Positions 43,288 through 52,266 of a stretch of DNA of 64,000 bases are shown one piece after another; the stretch's first letter is position 1, and the number at the start of each line of letters is the position of its first letter. The stretch lies in contig CCNA01000036.1 in assembly GCA_000824805.1 (NCBI GenBank), forward strand, positions 1-64,000, read 5' to 3'. Source of the DNA: Mesorhizobium sp. SOD10. GTDB lineage: Bacteria; Pseudomonadota; Alphaproteobacteria; Rhizobiales; Rhizobiaceae. The notes under the pieces were generated by a model. That model made no database searches, had not been told where the DNA came from, and saw only the letters and a program-made list of their open reading frames with translations. Position numbers and translations under genes: made by a program.

Positions 43288-44532
43288 ATGGTGCAGCAGA
43301 TGCCAAAGATCAACGCCGGGCGCTTGCTCTCGGAGCTAAGACGTTTCGCGCAATTCGGTGCCTATCGGACGGGTGTCCATCGCCCAACCTATTCGAAAGA
43401 GGACATGGACGCTCGCCGCTGGCTTGCGCAGCAATACGAAGCCGTAGGGCTTCAGGCGCACATAGACGGGGTGGGCAATGTGTTCGGCACACCTCGCTCG
43501 GAACGGCGATCCCTGCTGATAGGGTCGCATGCAGAGTCCGAGAACCATGCCGGATGGCTCGACGGGGCGCTTGGCGTGATGTACGGCCTCGAGATCGCCC
43601 GGACCTTCGCGGAAACGCCGAACTGCGCTGGCCTTCCCATCGCCCTAGCCGCGTGGGCGGATGAAGAAGGCCACTATGTATCGTTACTAGGTAGTCGTTC
43701 ATTCATCGGTGACATCGACGAGGCGGAGATCGACCGCGCTATGAATGTGCATCATGGGCTGCCGCTCAGGGAAGCGCTCCGCGCAGCCGGCCTAGCCGGT
43801 GTTCCCCGATCTCTGCTGGAACCGGAACGCTACGTCGGTTATCTAGAAGCACACATAGAACAAGGCGACGCGCTGGAAGCCTCGGGCAACCGGATCGGTG
43901 TTGTTACGAGCATCGTCGGGCTCTGGCAGTATTCAATCGTCTTTCGCGGCGTCCAGAATCATGCCGGTACGACGCGCATGGCCATCCGCAAGGATGCAGG
44001 CGTGGCTGCAGCGACGCTGGTCACGGCCATCGCCGAGCGCTTTCCGAAAGTGGCGGGACCGCGATCCGTCTGGACCACTGGCCGCATTAGCCTGGAGCCG
44101 GGCGCTCCGAGCATAATTCCGGCCAAGGCAGAGGTTCTGTTCCAATTCCGGGATTCAGAGATGGCGGTGCTTCAGCGTCTCGATGCGTCCCTAAGGGAAC
44201 TGGTCGCAGAGACCGCGATCAGAACAGTCTGCCGCGCGGAGCTCGAGCGGACCGAGGCCGGTAAACCATGGCAGATGGATTCCGCCTTCCAGGAAGCGAT
44301 AGAGAATGCGGCCGCGCTCCATGCGCCCGGTGCTTCTGTGAGAATGCCAAGCGGCGCCAGTCACGACGCACAGGTCGTAGCTCACAAGCTCAGAGCCGCG
44401 ATGCTGTTCGTGCCAAGCATCGGCGGCATCAGCCACCATTGGACCGAAAATACAGACGATGCCGACCTTGTGCTCGGCTGTCAGGTGCTGGCTGATGCTG
44501 CCGAGACGATCCTGCGTAGCGAAAGCAGGTAA
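43288..44532 (+). CDS. M20 Zn-dependent hydrolase (N-carbamoyl-L-amino acid hydrolase/hydantoinase type)
   Basis: A 414-residue amidase of the AllC/HyuC family, which cleaves N-carbamoyl or related C-N bonds with two metal ions. Metal and catalytic positions: H81 and D92 in GSHAESENHAGWLDGALG, E126-E127 in AWADEEG, the HIEQG block, NHAGTTRM in the dimerisation lid, and MPSGASHDAQ. The usual HLDT is HAES here. The start ATG at 43288 is tentative; 43300 is possible. It lies ahead of importer 3, whose cargo it may process. Confidence 0.85.
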   Translation: MVQQMPKINAGRLLSELRRFAQFGAYRTGVHRPTYSKEDMDARRWLAQQYEAVGLQAHIDGVGNVFGTPRSERRSLLIGSHAESENHAGWLDGALGVMYGLEIARTFAETPNCAGLPIALAAWADEEGHYVSLLGSRSFIGDIDEAEIDRAMNVHHGLPLREALRAAGLAGVPRSLLEPERYVGYLEAHIEQGDALEASGNRIGVVTSIVGLWQYSIVFRGVQNHAGTTRMAIRKDAGVAAATLVTAIAERFPKVAGPRSVWTTGRISLEPGAPSIIPAKAEVLFQFRDSEMAVLQRLDASLRELVAETAIRTVCRAELERTEAGKPWQMDSAFQEAIENAAALHAPGASVRMPSGASHDAQVVAHKLRAAMLFVPSIGGISHHWTENTDDADLVLGCQVLADAAETILRSESR

Positions 44533-44654
44533 CGCTTCGCTTCCGAATGGCGTCATGAGAGTGGTCGATGCGGTCTGTGAGCTTTCAGCAGGTTGTCCAT
44601 CGGATCCATACCGGAAAGCTGAGTTGTTGAAGCTTCAGCGATTCTTCGGAGGAC

Positions 44655-44965
44655 CGCATTAGCGTCCATAAGGATGCCCGGCCGACGCCGCGTGGTCGAG
44701 TGCGCAAGGGTGGGCAGACGCCGCAGGCCGTTGCCGAAGCAGCAGGCGCCTGCCCGGCCACGGTTCGAAAGTTGGTTGATCGGGTATCGCTGACAAGGAT
44801 CGGCGGGATTGCAGGATCGCTCACCCAGTTCGCGTCGACTGCGCCGTCCGACGTCCGCAGCGAATATCGCGACGATCGAACCGCTGCGCCGCCAGCGCTG
44901 GACGGGCAAACAGATCGCACTGCCCTGCGTGCTAAGATGCCGTCTGCGGCGCGCAGTCACTGACG
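44655..44965 (+). pseudogene. IS481-type transposase, N-terminal fragment
   Basis: VHKDARPTPRGRVRKGGQTP and AVAEAAGACPATVRKLVDR, then in another frame GSAGLQDRSPSSRRLRRPT and RRQRWTGKQIAL. These are the HTH part of the IS481 family. The catalytic domain is absent. Confidence 0.8.
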
Positions 44966-45012
44966 CCATTTCAAACCACGACGCTTTGTGTGGTGCGTAT
45001 TTCATATCCGCC

Positions 45013-45026
45013 GCATTTTGGCGCAA
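45013..45026. promoter_or_regulatory. Motif shared with the D-aminopeptidase upstream region
   Basis: GCATTTTGGCGCAA occurs here, 127 bases before importer 3, and at 56285-56298, 68 bases before the D-aminopeptidase-like gene. ATTTCA precedes it by 14-15 bases in both. Could be a shared control site or a common IS end. Confidence 0.35.
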
Positions 45027-45153
45027 ACCCCTCCTGTGTAGGTGCTATAAATGTCGTGCCTCGGCTAGGCCTGTTGGAAGACGACCGGTAAAGCTTCGAA
45101 AGCTAAGTAAGCGAGAGTTTACCGTCCCGGTGACTTAAAAGGGAGGACTGAAC

Positions 45154-46749
45154 ATGACAATCTCTCGACGTGATTTTATTAGGGTGGGGATGGCTGTCGG
45201 GACGGCCGTATCGATTCCATCGATCCTCCGGGCACAGACGTCGCCTGCCGACTCGCGGACCGTCCGCATGGTGATGTACCCCCCCACTGTCTTCGACCCG
45301 ATCGTTGGGACGGATGATGTCTCCCAAAATCATGGTTTAGCAATTTACGACACGCTGTTTGCGCTCGACTCGAAGTTTATGCCGCAACCGCAGATGGTGG
45401 GCAAATGGGGCGTGTCCGACGACAAGAAGACCTATACATTTGAGCTCCGCGATGGCCTCGGCTGGCACGATGGGGGCCCGGTCACTGCGGCGGACTGCGT
45501 CGCCTCGATCCGTCGCTGGGGCCAGGTCGCTTCCGGCGGGCAGCTGCTCATGGAGCGGGCTAGAGACATCTCGAGGAAGGACGACAAGACCTTCACTATC
45601 TCACTCAAGGAGCCGCTGGGGGTATTGATCGATCTGCTGGCAAAAGTCTCGGTGCCTTCCTTGTTCATCATGCGCGAGAAGGATGCCACCCGCCCCGCAG
45701 CCGATCGGGTGACCGCGAGCATCGGATCGGGGCCGTTCAAGTTCAACGAGGCTCTTGCCAAGCCCGGCGCGAGCTTTACCTACGACCGCAATGAGCAATA
45801 TGTCCCGCGAGGCGAGCTGTCCGACGGATTAGCCGGCGGAAAGCTCGTCAAGGTCGATCGCGTCACGTGGATCAATATCGCCGATCAGCAGACGGCCATC
45901 GCGGCCTTGCAGGCCGGCGAGGTTGATTTCCTTTCCACTCCTTCCGCTGATTTTTACTCGGTGATCGAGAGCGACCCCAACCTCGCACTCCAGGTTTTGG
46001 ACAAGGGAGGCCAAGACATGTGTCTGCGCATGAACTTTCTGCAGAAGCCATTCGACAACGTCAAGGCGCGCCAAGCGATGCTTCACCTGATCGATCAGGA
46101 GGCGTTTCTGCGGGTCATGGCCCCGGATCCAAAATACGCCTACACAGTCACTTCGATATTTGGAAACGGTACACCCTATTCGAATGACGAAAACACGGGA
46201 TGGTTCAAGAGGGGTGGCGATCCGGAAAGGGCCAAACAACTCTTCAAGGAGGCCGGATATGCCGGCGAGAAGGTCGTCATTCTCGATCCGACCGACTGGC
46301 GGGCGGTGAACGACGCCTCGCAGCTTCTTGCAGCCGAGCTGCGCAAGATTGGCGTCAACGCCGAACTCGCGTCGAGCGACTGGGGCGGGGTTTTAGAACG
46401 CCAAGCGAACAAGGGGCCTGTTGAGAATGGCGGCTGGAGCATTTGCATCACGAGCGATTTCGATTTCACCCAAGGCGATCCCGTTACTGCAGTCTTCCTA
46501 GACGCGAGTGGCGAAGGTTTTGCCGGCTGGCCGAAGAACGCCGAATATGAAGCTCTTCGGGCCAGATGGGCAGATGTCGAAACGCTCGAGGAGCGCAAGG
46601 CACTGGCCCGCAAAATGCAAGGAATATGGTGGGACTTCATTGGCGACATTCGGTTGGGTCAAGCTGTCTTGCCAATCGCGCGACGCAAGACGCTCACCAA
46701 CCTCATCGAAATGCCGCGGATCGCGATGTGGAACATGCAGAAGGCCTAG
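45154..46749 (+). CDS. ABC importer 3, substrate-binding protein
   Basis: A 531-residue SBP_bac_5 protein. MTISRRDFIRVGMAVGTAVS is a twin-arginine signal. Blocks: GLAIYDTLFALDSKFMPQPQ, YTFELRDGLGWHDGGPVTAA and MCLRMNFLQKPFDNVKARQA. The ATG follows AAGGGAGGACTGAAC. It opens a five-gene operon with separate ATPases and is only distantly like the binding proteins of importers 1 and 2, so its cargo probably differs. Confidence 0.92.
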   Translation: MTISRRDFIRVGMAVGTAVSIPSILRAQTSPADSRTVRMVMYPPTVFDPIVGTDDVSQNHGLAIYDTLFALDSKFMPQPQMVGKWGVSDDKKTYTFELRDGLGWHDGGPVTAADCVASIRRWGQVASGGQLLMERARDISRKDDKTFTISLKEPLGVLIDLLAKVSVPSLFIMREKDATRPAADRVTASIGSGPFKFNEALAKPGASFTYDRNEQYVPRGELSDGLAGGKLVKVDRVTWINIADQQTAIAALQAGEVDFLSTPSADFYSVIESDPNLALQVLDKGGQDMCLRMNFLQKPFDNVKARQAMLHLIDQEAFLRVMAPDPKYAYTVTSIFGNGTPYSNDENTGWFKRGGDPERAKQLFKEAGYAGEKVVILDPTDWRAVNDASQLLAAELRKIGVNAELASSDWGGVLERQANKGPVENGGWSICITSDFDFTQGDPVTAVFLDASGEGFAGWPKNAEYEALRARWADVETLEERKALARKMQGIWWDFIGDIRLGQAVLPIARRKTLTNLIEMPRIAMWNMQKA

Positions 46750-46753
46750 CACA

Positions 46754-47695
46754 ATGGCCATTTACATCCTTCGCAGGATGATTTCGACCATCGCCGTCAT
46801 GGCGATGGTCGGTATTTTCGTCTTCCTGCTTCTCAGGTTGGCACCAGGTGACCCGGCAACCATAATCGCCGGCACTAAGGGCACGCCAGAGATGATCGCC
46901 GCTATTCGCGAACAGCTGGGACTCGACCAACCGCTGCCCGTTCAGTTCGTACGTTGGGCGCTCAGTGTCCTCGGCGGTGACTTCGGGGTCTCAATGTTTT
47001 TTGGGCGACCGGTTCTCGAACTCATCTCGCAGCGGCTTGAAGCGACCATTTCGTTGTCGATCCTGACGATGGCCGTTTCGGTCACGATTGGGGTCTCCTT
47101 CGGCATCCTTGCCGCCTGGCGAGCTGGCGGTCTTGTTGATCGCATCCTGACGGCATTCGCGACGCTTGGTTTTTCTGTCCCGGTGTTTGTCGTCGGCTTC
47201 TTTCTGATATACTTCTTCGCTATCAGGACACGTTGGCTGCCCGTCCAAGGATACGAGCCTATCGAGCATGGGATCGGCCCATGGCTCGTGCACCTGATCT
47301 TGCCGACCGTGACTTTGGGTATTCCCTACATTGCTTTTATCGCCCGGGTTGCGCGGGCGAGCTTGCTGGAGGTATTGTTGGAAGATTATATGCGGACGGC
47401 CCTTGCCAAAGGCGCTTCCTCCTATTCGATGCTTTTCCATCACGCTCTGAAGAATGCCGGCGTACCGATCCTGACCGTCATCGGCATAAGCTTCGCCTAT
47501 CTAATCGGTGGCGTCGTCATCACGGAAACGGTGTTCAACATACCTGGCGTCGGTCGTTTGGTCGTCGATGCGATCAACAACCGAGACTATCCGATCATTC
47601 AAGGCGTTCTCATTCTGACTTCGGGTCTGTACGTCCTTATCAATCTCGCGGTCGATCTTTCCTACACCCTGGTCGACCCCCGAATCCGGTACTGA
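46754..47695 (+). CDS. ABC importer 3, permease (DppB type)
   Basis: A 313-residue permease starting MAIYILRRMISTIAVMAMVG, 4 bases after the binding protein. LRLAPGDPATIIAGTKGTPE is the DppB motif; DYMRTALAKGASSYSMLFHH is the coupling loop. About six helices. Confidence 0.92.
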   Translation: MAIYILRRMISTIAVMAMVGIFVFLLLRLAPGDPATIIAGTKGTPEMIAAIREQLGLDQPLPVQFVRWALSVLGGDFGVSMFFGRPVLELISQRLEATISLSILTMAVSVTIGVSFGILAAWRAGGLVDRILTAFATLGFSVPVFVVGFFLIYFFAIRTRWLPVQGYEPIEHGIGPWLVHLILPTVTLGIPYIAFIARVARASLLEVLLEDYMRTALAKGASSYSMLFHHALKNAGVPILTVIGISFAYLIGGVVITETVFNIPGVGRLVVDAINNRDYPIIQGVLILTSGLYVLINLAVDLSYTLVDPRIRY

Positions 47696-47697
47696 TT

Positions 47698-48579
47698 ATG
47701 ACGCTCCTCTCTGCCCCAGTTGAATGCTTCCCGACGGATCGCGTGCGAATATCTGATCTGCCACAGTTGGCAAGGCGGCATCCGCTGGTCGTGATAGGTG
47801 GCGGCCTCTTGGCGCTGTTGACCATTTTGACACTCGCTGCCCCGCTTTATGCCGGCGACCCTCTGAAGATGTATCCGTTCAAGCGCCTCCAGCCGCCGTC
47901 CCCCGAAATGTGGTTCGGAAGCGACAATCTGGGCCGGGATGTGTTTGCGCGAACGATCTTCGGTGCCCGCATCTCCCTCATGGTTGGGCTGCTATCGGCA
48001 GCGAGCGCGGCCGTGATTGGGCTCCTGATCGGTGTCGTCGCCGGCTACAGCCGCAGCTTCGACAACGTCGTCATGCGGGTCATGGATGGCCTGATGTCGA
48101 TTCCGACGATTCTGCTGGCCATTGCGCTCATCTCTCTGACAGGACCGGGAATCGGCATCCTCATCGTCGCCATCGCGATTCCCGAGACGCCAGCCGTTGC
48201 GCGGCTGGTTCGTTCTGTGGTTCTGGGGGTTCGAGGGCGTCCCTATGTGGAGGCCGCGCTCTGCGGCGGGGCGCGCCTGCCGAAAGTGCTGTGGCGGCAT
48301 ATCCTCCCGAGCACCATTCCAGCACTGATGGTCCAGGCCGCTACTGTCTGCGCCAGCGCGATCCTGACCGAAGCCGGGCTGAGTTTCCTTGGCGTTGGTG
48401 TGCCCCCCGAAATTCCGAGCTGGGGCAACATGATCGCCAGTTCGCGCCTGTATCTCGCCATCGCGCCAATGACGATCTTCGCCCCCGGTGCCTGCCTTGC
48501 CGTCACGGTTCTTGCCGTCAACCTGCTTGGGGATGGTTTGCGCGATATGTTCGATCCCCGCGCGAAGCGGAGGCGCTGA
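47698..48579 (+). CDS. ABC importer 3, permease (DppC type)
   Basis: A 293-residue permease. ATG 47698 lies 2 bases after the previous stop. MWFGSDNLGRDVFARTIFGA and GLSFLGVGVPPEIPSWGNMI are DppC signatures; YVEAALCGGARLPKVLWRHI is the coupling loop. Confidence 0.92.
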   Translation: MTLLSAPVECFPTDRVRISDLPQLARRHPLVVIGGGLLALLTILTLAAPLYAGDPLKMYPFKRLQPPSPEMWFGSDNLGRDVFARTIFGARISLMVGLLSAASAAVIGLLIGVVAGYSRSFDNVVMRVMDGLMSIPTILLAIALISLTGPGIGILIVAIAIPETPAVARLVRSVVLGVRGRPYVEAALCGGARLPKVLWRHILPSTIPALMVQAATVCASAILTEAGLSFLGVGVPPEIPSWGNMIASSRLYLAIAPMTIFAPGACLAVTVLAVNLLGDGLRDMFDPRAKRRR

Positions 48580-48580
48580 C

Positions 48581-49588
48581 ATGCAGATGCATCAAACCGC
48601 AGGAAACGACGTGCTTCTTGACGTTAGAGACCTTGAGACGCACTTTTATGGGGAAGAAAGCGTCACCCGTGCCCTGGGCGGCATCAGCTTTCAGGTGAAG
48701 AAAGGCGAGACGCTCGGTGTCGTAGGCGAATCCGGGTGCGGTAAGAGCGTTACCGCTCTCTCCATCCTTCGCCTGCTCCCGAAGCTGTTCGCCAGGACGG
48801 TCGGTGGCGAGGTCCGCTTTCACGGACGCAATATGCTTGAGCTGTCCGATCATGAGATGCGAAAGATCCGCGGTGACCAGATCGCCATGATCTTCCAGGA
48901 GCCGATGACGAGCCTGAACCCGGTCTACACGGTCGGCCACCAGATCGCCGAGGCGGTGCAGATCCACACAAAAGCGCCCCGCTCGGTGGCCATGGCAAAG
49001 GCCGAAGAGATGCTCCGTCTCGTCCGCATCGCGGATCCCGAGCGTCGCGTGAACAATTATCCCCACGAAATGTCAGGCGGCATGCGTCAACGCGCAATGA
49101 TTGCTATGGCTCTGGCCTGCTCGCCGGAACTGTTGATTGCCGATGAGCCGACCACGGCGCTTGACGTCACCATCCAGGCGCAGATCCTGCGGCTCATCGT
49201 CGATCTGAAAGAGCGCATGGGAACGGCCGTAATGTTCATCACACACGATCTGGGTGTCGTCGCCGAGACATGCCAGCGTGTGATCGTGATGTACGCTGGC
49301 CGGATTGTAGAACAAGCGAGCGTCATGGATCTGTTTGCGCGTCCGGCGCATCCCTACACTCAAGGGCTCATGCGATCGGTGGCTGACCGGCGGCGCGCCC
49401 GTCAGCGCCGCCTTCCGGAAATTCCCGGGATTGTGCCAAGCCTGCGCGAGCCCATTGTCGGCTGCAGCTTTGCGCCTCGCTGCCCGTTCGCGATCGACAT
49501 TTGCCGCGACAAGATGCCCGCCCTGCATGATCTCGGGTCGAGCCATGCCGCAGCTTGCTGGCGCGCCGAAGAGGTGATGGGCGCATGA
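48581..49588 (+). CDS. ABC importer 3, ATPase (DppD type)
   Basis: A 335-residue single-domain ATPase: Walker A GESGCGKSV, signature MSGGMRQR, Walker B LLIADEPTTALD, and the cysteine-rich OppD/F tail (CSFAPRCPFAIDICRDK) that in this family can bind an Fe-S cluster. Preceded by GCGGAGGCGC and one base after the permease stop. Confidence 0.93.
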   Translation: MQMHQTAGNDVLLDVRDLETHFYGEESVTRALGGISFQVKKGETLGVVGESGCGKSVTALSILRLLPKLFARTVGGEVRFHGRNMLELSDHEMRKIRGDQIAMIFQEPMTSLNPVYTVGHQIAEAVQIHTKAPRSVAMAKAEEMLRLVRIADPERRVNNYPHEMSGGMRQRAMIAMALACSPELLIADEPTTALDVTIQAQILRLIVDLKERMGTAVMFITHDLGVVAETCQRVIVMYAGRIVEQASVMDLFARPAHPYTQGLMRSVADRRRARQRRLPEIPGIVPSLREPIVGCSFAPRCPFAIDICRDKMPALHDLGSSHAAACWRAEEVMGA

Positions 49589-50679
49589 ACGGTCCTCTGC
49601 TGAAAGTCGAGAATCTGACTAAGCACTATCCGCTTGGCTCGGGAATCTTTAAGGAAAGCATTCCGGTGATCCGGGCGGTAGAGGATGTGTCCTTTTGCGT
49701 CGAGGCGGGGGAGACGCTCTGCATCGTCGGTGAGTCCGGCTGTGGCAAGTCCACCGTGGCGCGGCTCCTGATGCGGCTCGTGGAGCCGACGGGCGGGCGC
49801 GTGCTGATCGATGGGACCGATATTGCGGGCCTCAAGAAGCAGGCGCTCCGAGATTGGCGCCGTCGGATGCAGATGGTCTTTCAGGATCCCTACTCGTCGC
49901 TAAATCCGCGCCTCACCGCTGGACAAATCATCACCGAACCCGTCGAGAACTTTGAGCGTCTCAGCCGGAAGCAGCGCAACGCGCTTGCTGCGGACCTTCT
50001 CCGAAAGGTCGGAATGGGGCCGGAGATGATGCACAGACTGCCATCCGAGTTGTCAGGCGGTCAGTGCCAGCGGCTCGGCATCGCACGCGCCCTGTCGCTC
50101 AACCCCTCGCTCATCATCGCCGACGAAGCGGTGTCAGCCCTTGACGTCTCCGTGCAGGCGCAGATCTTGAATCTGCTTCTGGATCTCCAGCAGCAGATGG
50201 GGATCGCCTTCGTCTTCATCTCACATGACCTTGGCGTCGTGGAGCACATCGCCCATCGGGTCGCGGTTATGTATTTGGGCCGGATCGTGGAACTCGCCCC
50301 ATGCGATGCGCTCTTCGCCAACCCGGTCCACCCGTACACCGAAGCTCTGATCGCGGCAGCTCCACTGCCGGATCCGACGCGAGTTCGGTTGGAGGCGCCC
50401 GTGGAAGGCGAGGTGCCGAGCCCCATCAATCCGCCAAAGGGATGCGCGTTCCACCCTCGCTGCCCGCTCGCGATCGAGCGTTGCCGCATCGAAATGCCGC
50501 CCCTAGTACCGATCTTAGACGGGCGCGTCGTGGCCTGTCATGTGCGCGCTCCGGCCGCAGACGTCCCGTGCAGCGAGCTGGGACGGCCAGTTCTTCGCTT
50601 GCTCAAACAAGATGATCCGGTCCTGAGGTATGAGAAGCGCAAGCACAGCGACAGCAAAATGGGCACCCGAGACAGGTAG
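49585..50679 (+). CDS. ABC importer 3, ATPase (DppF type)
   Basis: A 364-residue ATPase that starts by ATGA overlap with the preceding gene. Walker A GESGCGKST, signature LSGGQCQR, Walker B LIIADEAVSALD, tail CAFHPRCPLAIERCRIEMPP. The last ~55 residues extend beyond the usual DppF end. The CapA gene begins 8 bases later, so it is probably in the same transcript. Confidence 0.93.
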   Translation: MNGPLLKVENLTKHYPLGSGIFKESIPVIRAVEDVSFCVEAGETLCIVGESGCGKSTVARLLMRLVEPTGGRVLIDGTDIAGLKKQALRDWRRRMQMVFQDPYSSLNPRLTAGQIITEPVENFERLSRKQRNALAADLLRKVGMGPEMMHRLPSELSGGQCQRLGIARALSLNPSLIIADEAVSALDVSVQAQILNLLLDLQQQMGIAFVFISHDLGVVEHIAHRVAVMYLGRIVELAPCDALFANPVHPYTEALIAAAPLPDPTRVRLEAPVEGEVPSPINPPKGCAFHPRCPLAIERCRIEMPPLVPILDGRVVACHVRAPAADVPCSELGRPVLRLLKQDDPVLRYEKRKHSDSKMGTRDR

Positions 50680-50687
50680 GAAATCGT

Positions 50688-52085
50688 ATGGAGAGAGATT
50701 CACACGAGAATGGAAGCCAGCCAATCCAACAGAATTCTGGCTTTGATACGGTGGGTTCGATCGCGACCAACGTCGAAGACGGCTTCACGATGGCAGCAGT
50801 TGGGGACCTTCTCTTTGCGCGACCAGTGACGAAGGGCCATTATCCTGGCTTAGTCGAGGTTCTCAGGAAATTCCATGGGGCCGATGTCACTTTCGGAAAC
50901 TTGGAAACCAACATCTTGGATGTTCAAACTAAAGGATGCCCTCAGGCGGAGTATGGTGGAGCGTATTGCATCAGCGACCCGCAGCTAGGACCTGACCTAG
51001 GGGCCATGGGTTTCAATATGGTCAGTCGCGCGAATAACCATACTCTCGACTGGGGCCTTGAAGGCATGCGCGAGACGAGCCGAGCGCTCGATGAAAACGG
51101 CATCATCCATGCAGGTGCAGGCGAAAACCTCGCGCAAGCCGGAGCCGCCCGCTTCCTGGAGACTCCGCGCGGAAGGGTGGCGCTAGTGTCATTTGCTACG
51201 ACATTCATGCCGATGGCTCGTGCGTGCGATCCCGCCGGCGAGGCGCCAGGCAGACCAGGGCTCAACGGCCTTCGTTTGACAATGCGTATCGTCGTTCCAC
51301 TGGAGATGCTCGATTGCTTGAGACGGGTGCGCGAAGTGCTCCCGGGCTACAACCCCGCCGGAAAAAACCCAAGCCGCGTAGTCCTCGGCGGGGTGACCTA
51401 CGAAGCTGGCGACAAACCCAGTTACAGCTTCGAACCTAACTCGCGTGACATCGCCGATATCCTGCGCAATGTTCGTCGTGGCAAACAGATCTCCGACTTC
51501 TGCATCGCCACGAACCACGGGCACGAGCCCGGGGTATGGAGCCAGGAAGCGCCTGACTACGAACAATCTTTTGCCCGCAGGGTGATCGATGCCGGGGCGG
51601 ATGCATACGTGGTGCATGGACCGCATCAGCTGCGAGGCATCGAGGTCTATAAAGGGCGGCCTATCTTTTACAGCCTGGGAAATTTCTTCTGTCAGGACCT
51701 CCGGACGCCAACAGGCGCTGACATGTACGAGGTCTACGGCAAGGATCCGAGGGTCAATACAGACGCCGAAGTGACGGTCGACGAGGTGGCAAAAGGATAT
51801 CCGACGGCCGAAGGGCTAGTCGGCCCCCAATCCGATACGATCTTTTATGAGAGCGTTGTCACCAATAGCCGCTTTGAATATAACCAGCTCGCTGAATTGC
51901 GGCTCTATCCAATCGAGCTCCGCCGTACAAATAGGTTTGCCAACCGGGGCGTGCCGCGTCTCGCTCCCTTACCGCAAGCTAAAGCCATTCTGGAGCGGCT
52001 ACAGGAGCTCTCGAAGCCATTTGGCACCAGAATTGAGATCGAAGACGGCGTTGGACTGATCCGACTGCAGCCCAGCTCGGCCTAA
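50688..52085 (+). CDS. CapA-family (poly-gamma-glutamate synthesis type) metallophosphatase-like protein
   Basis: A 465-residue PGA_cap protein. The calcineurin-like residues are in AAVGDLLFARP (39-40), FGNLETN, SRANNHTLDWG, IATNHGHEPG and VVHGPHQLRGIEVYKGRPIF. CapA proteins are tied to poly-gamma-glutamate export or hydrolysis, but many stand in catabolic operons with unknown roles. No signal peptide is evident. It directly follows importer 3, so a hydrolytic role on the imported compound is possible (inference). Confidence 0.85.
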   Translation: MERDSHENGSQPIQQNSGFDTVGSIATNVEDGFTMAAVGDLLFARPVTKGHYPGLVEVLRKFHGADVTFGNLETNILDVQTKGCPQAEYGGAYCISDPQLGPDLGAMGFNMVSRANNHTLDWGLEGMRETSRALDENGIIHAGAGENLAQAGAARFLETPRGRVALVSFATTFMPMARACDPAGEAPGRPGLNGLRLTMRIVVPLEMLDCLRRVREVLPGYNPAGKNPSRVVLGGVTYEAGDKPSYSFEPNSRDIADILRNVRRGKQISDFCIATNHGHEPGVWSQEAPDYEQSFARRVIDAGADAYVVHGPHQLRGIEVYKGRPIFYSLGNFFCQDLRTPTGADMYEVYGKDPRVNTDAEVTVDEVAKGYPTAEGLVGPQSDTIFYESVVTNSRFEYNQLAELRLYPIELRRTNRFANRGVPRLAPLPQAKAILERLQELSKPFGTRIEIEDGVGLIRLQPSSA

Positions 52086-52266
52086 CGCGGCATGTAGCGA
52101 TCCTTCCGCGCGGCTCGGTGGCGAGCTCGGTAAGCTCGGCGCCGAACGGCGCAAGTCTGGACCGTCTCAGCGCGAGATTTGCGCGCCTGCCGCAAGGACC
52201 TGCGCAACCAGCGTTATTGTCAGAAACTTAAAATGCGTGCAGATATTGGCAACTGAGGAGCTCGGG

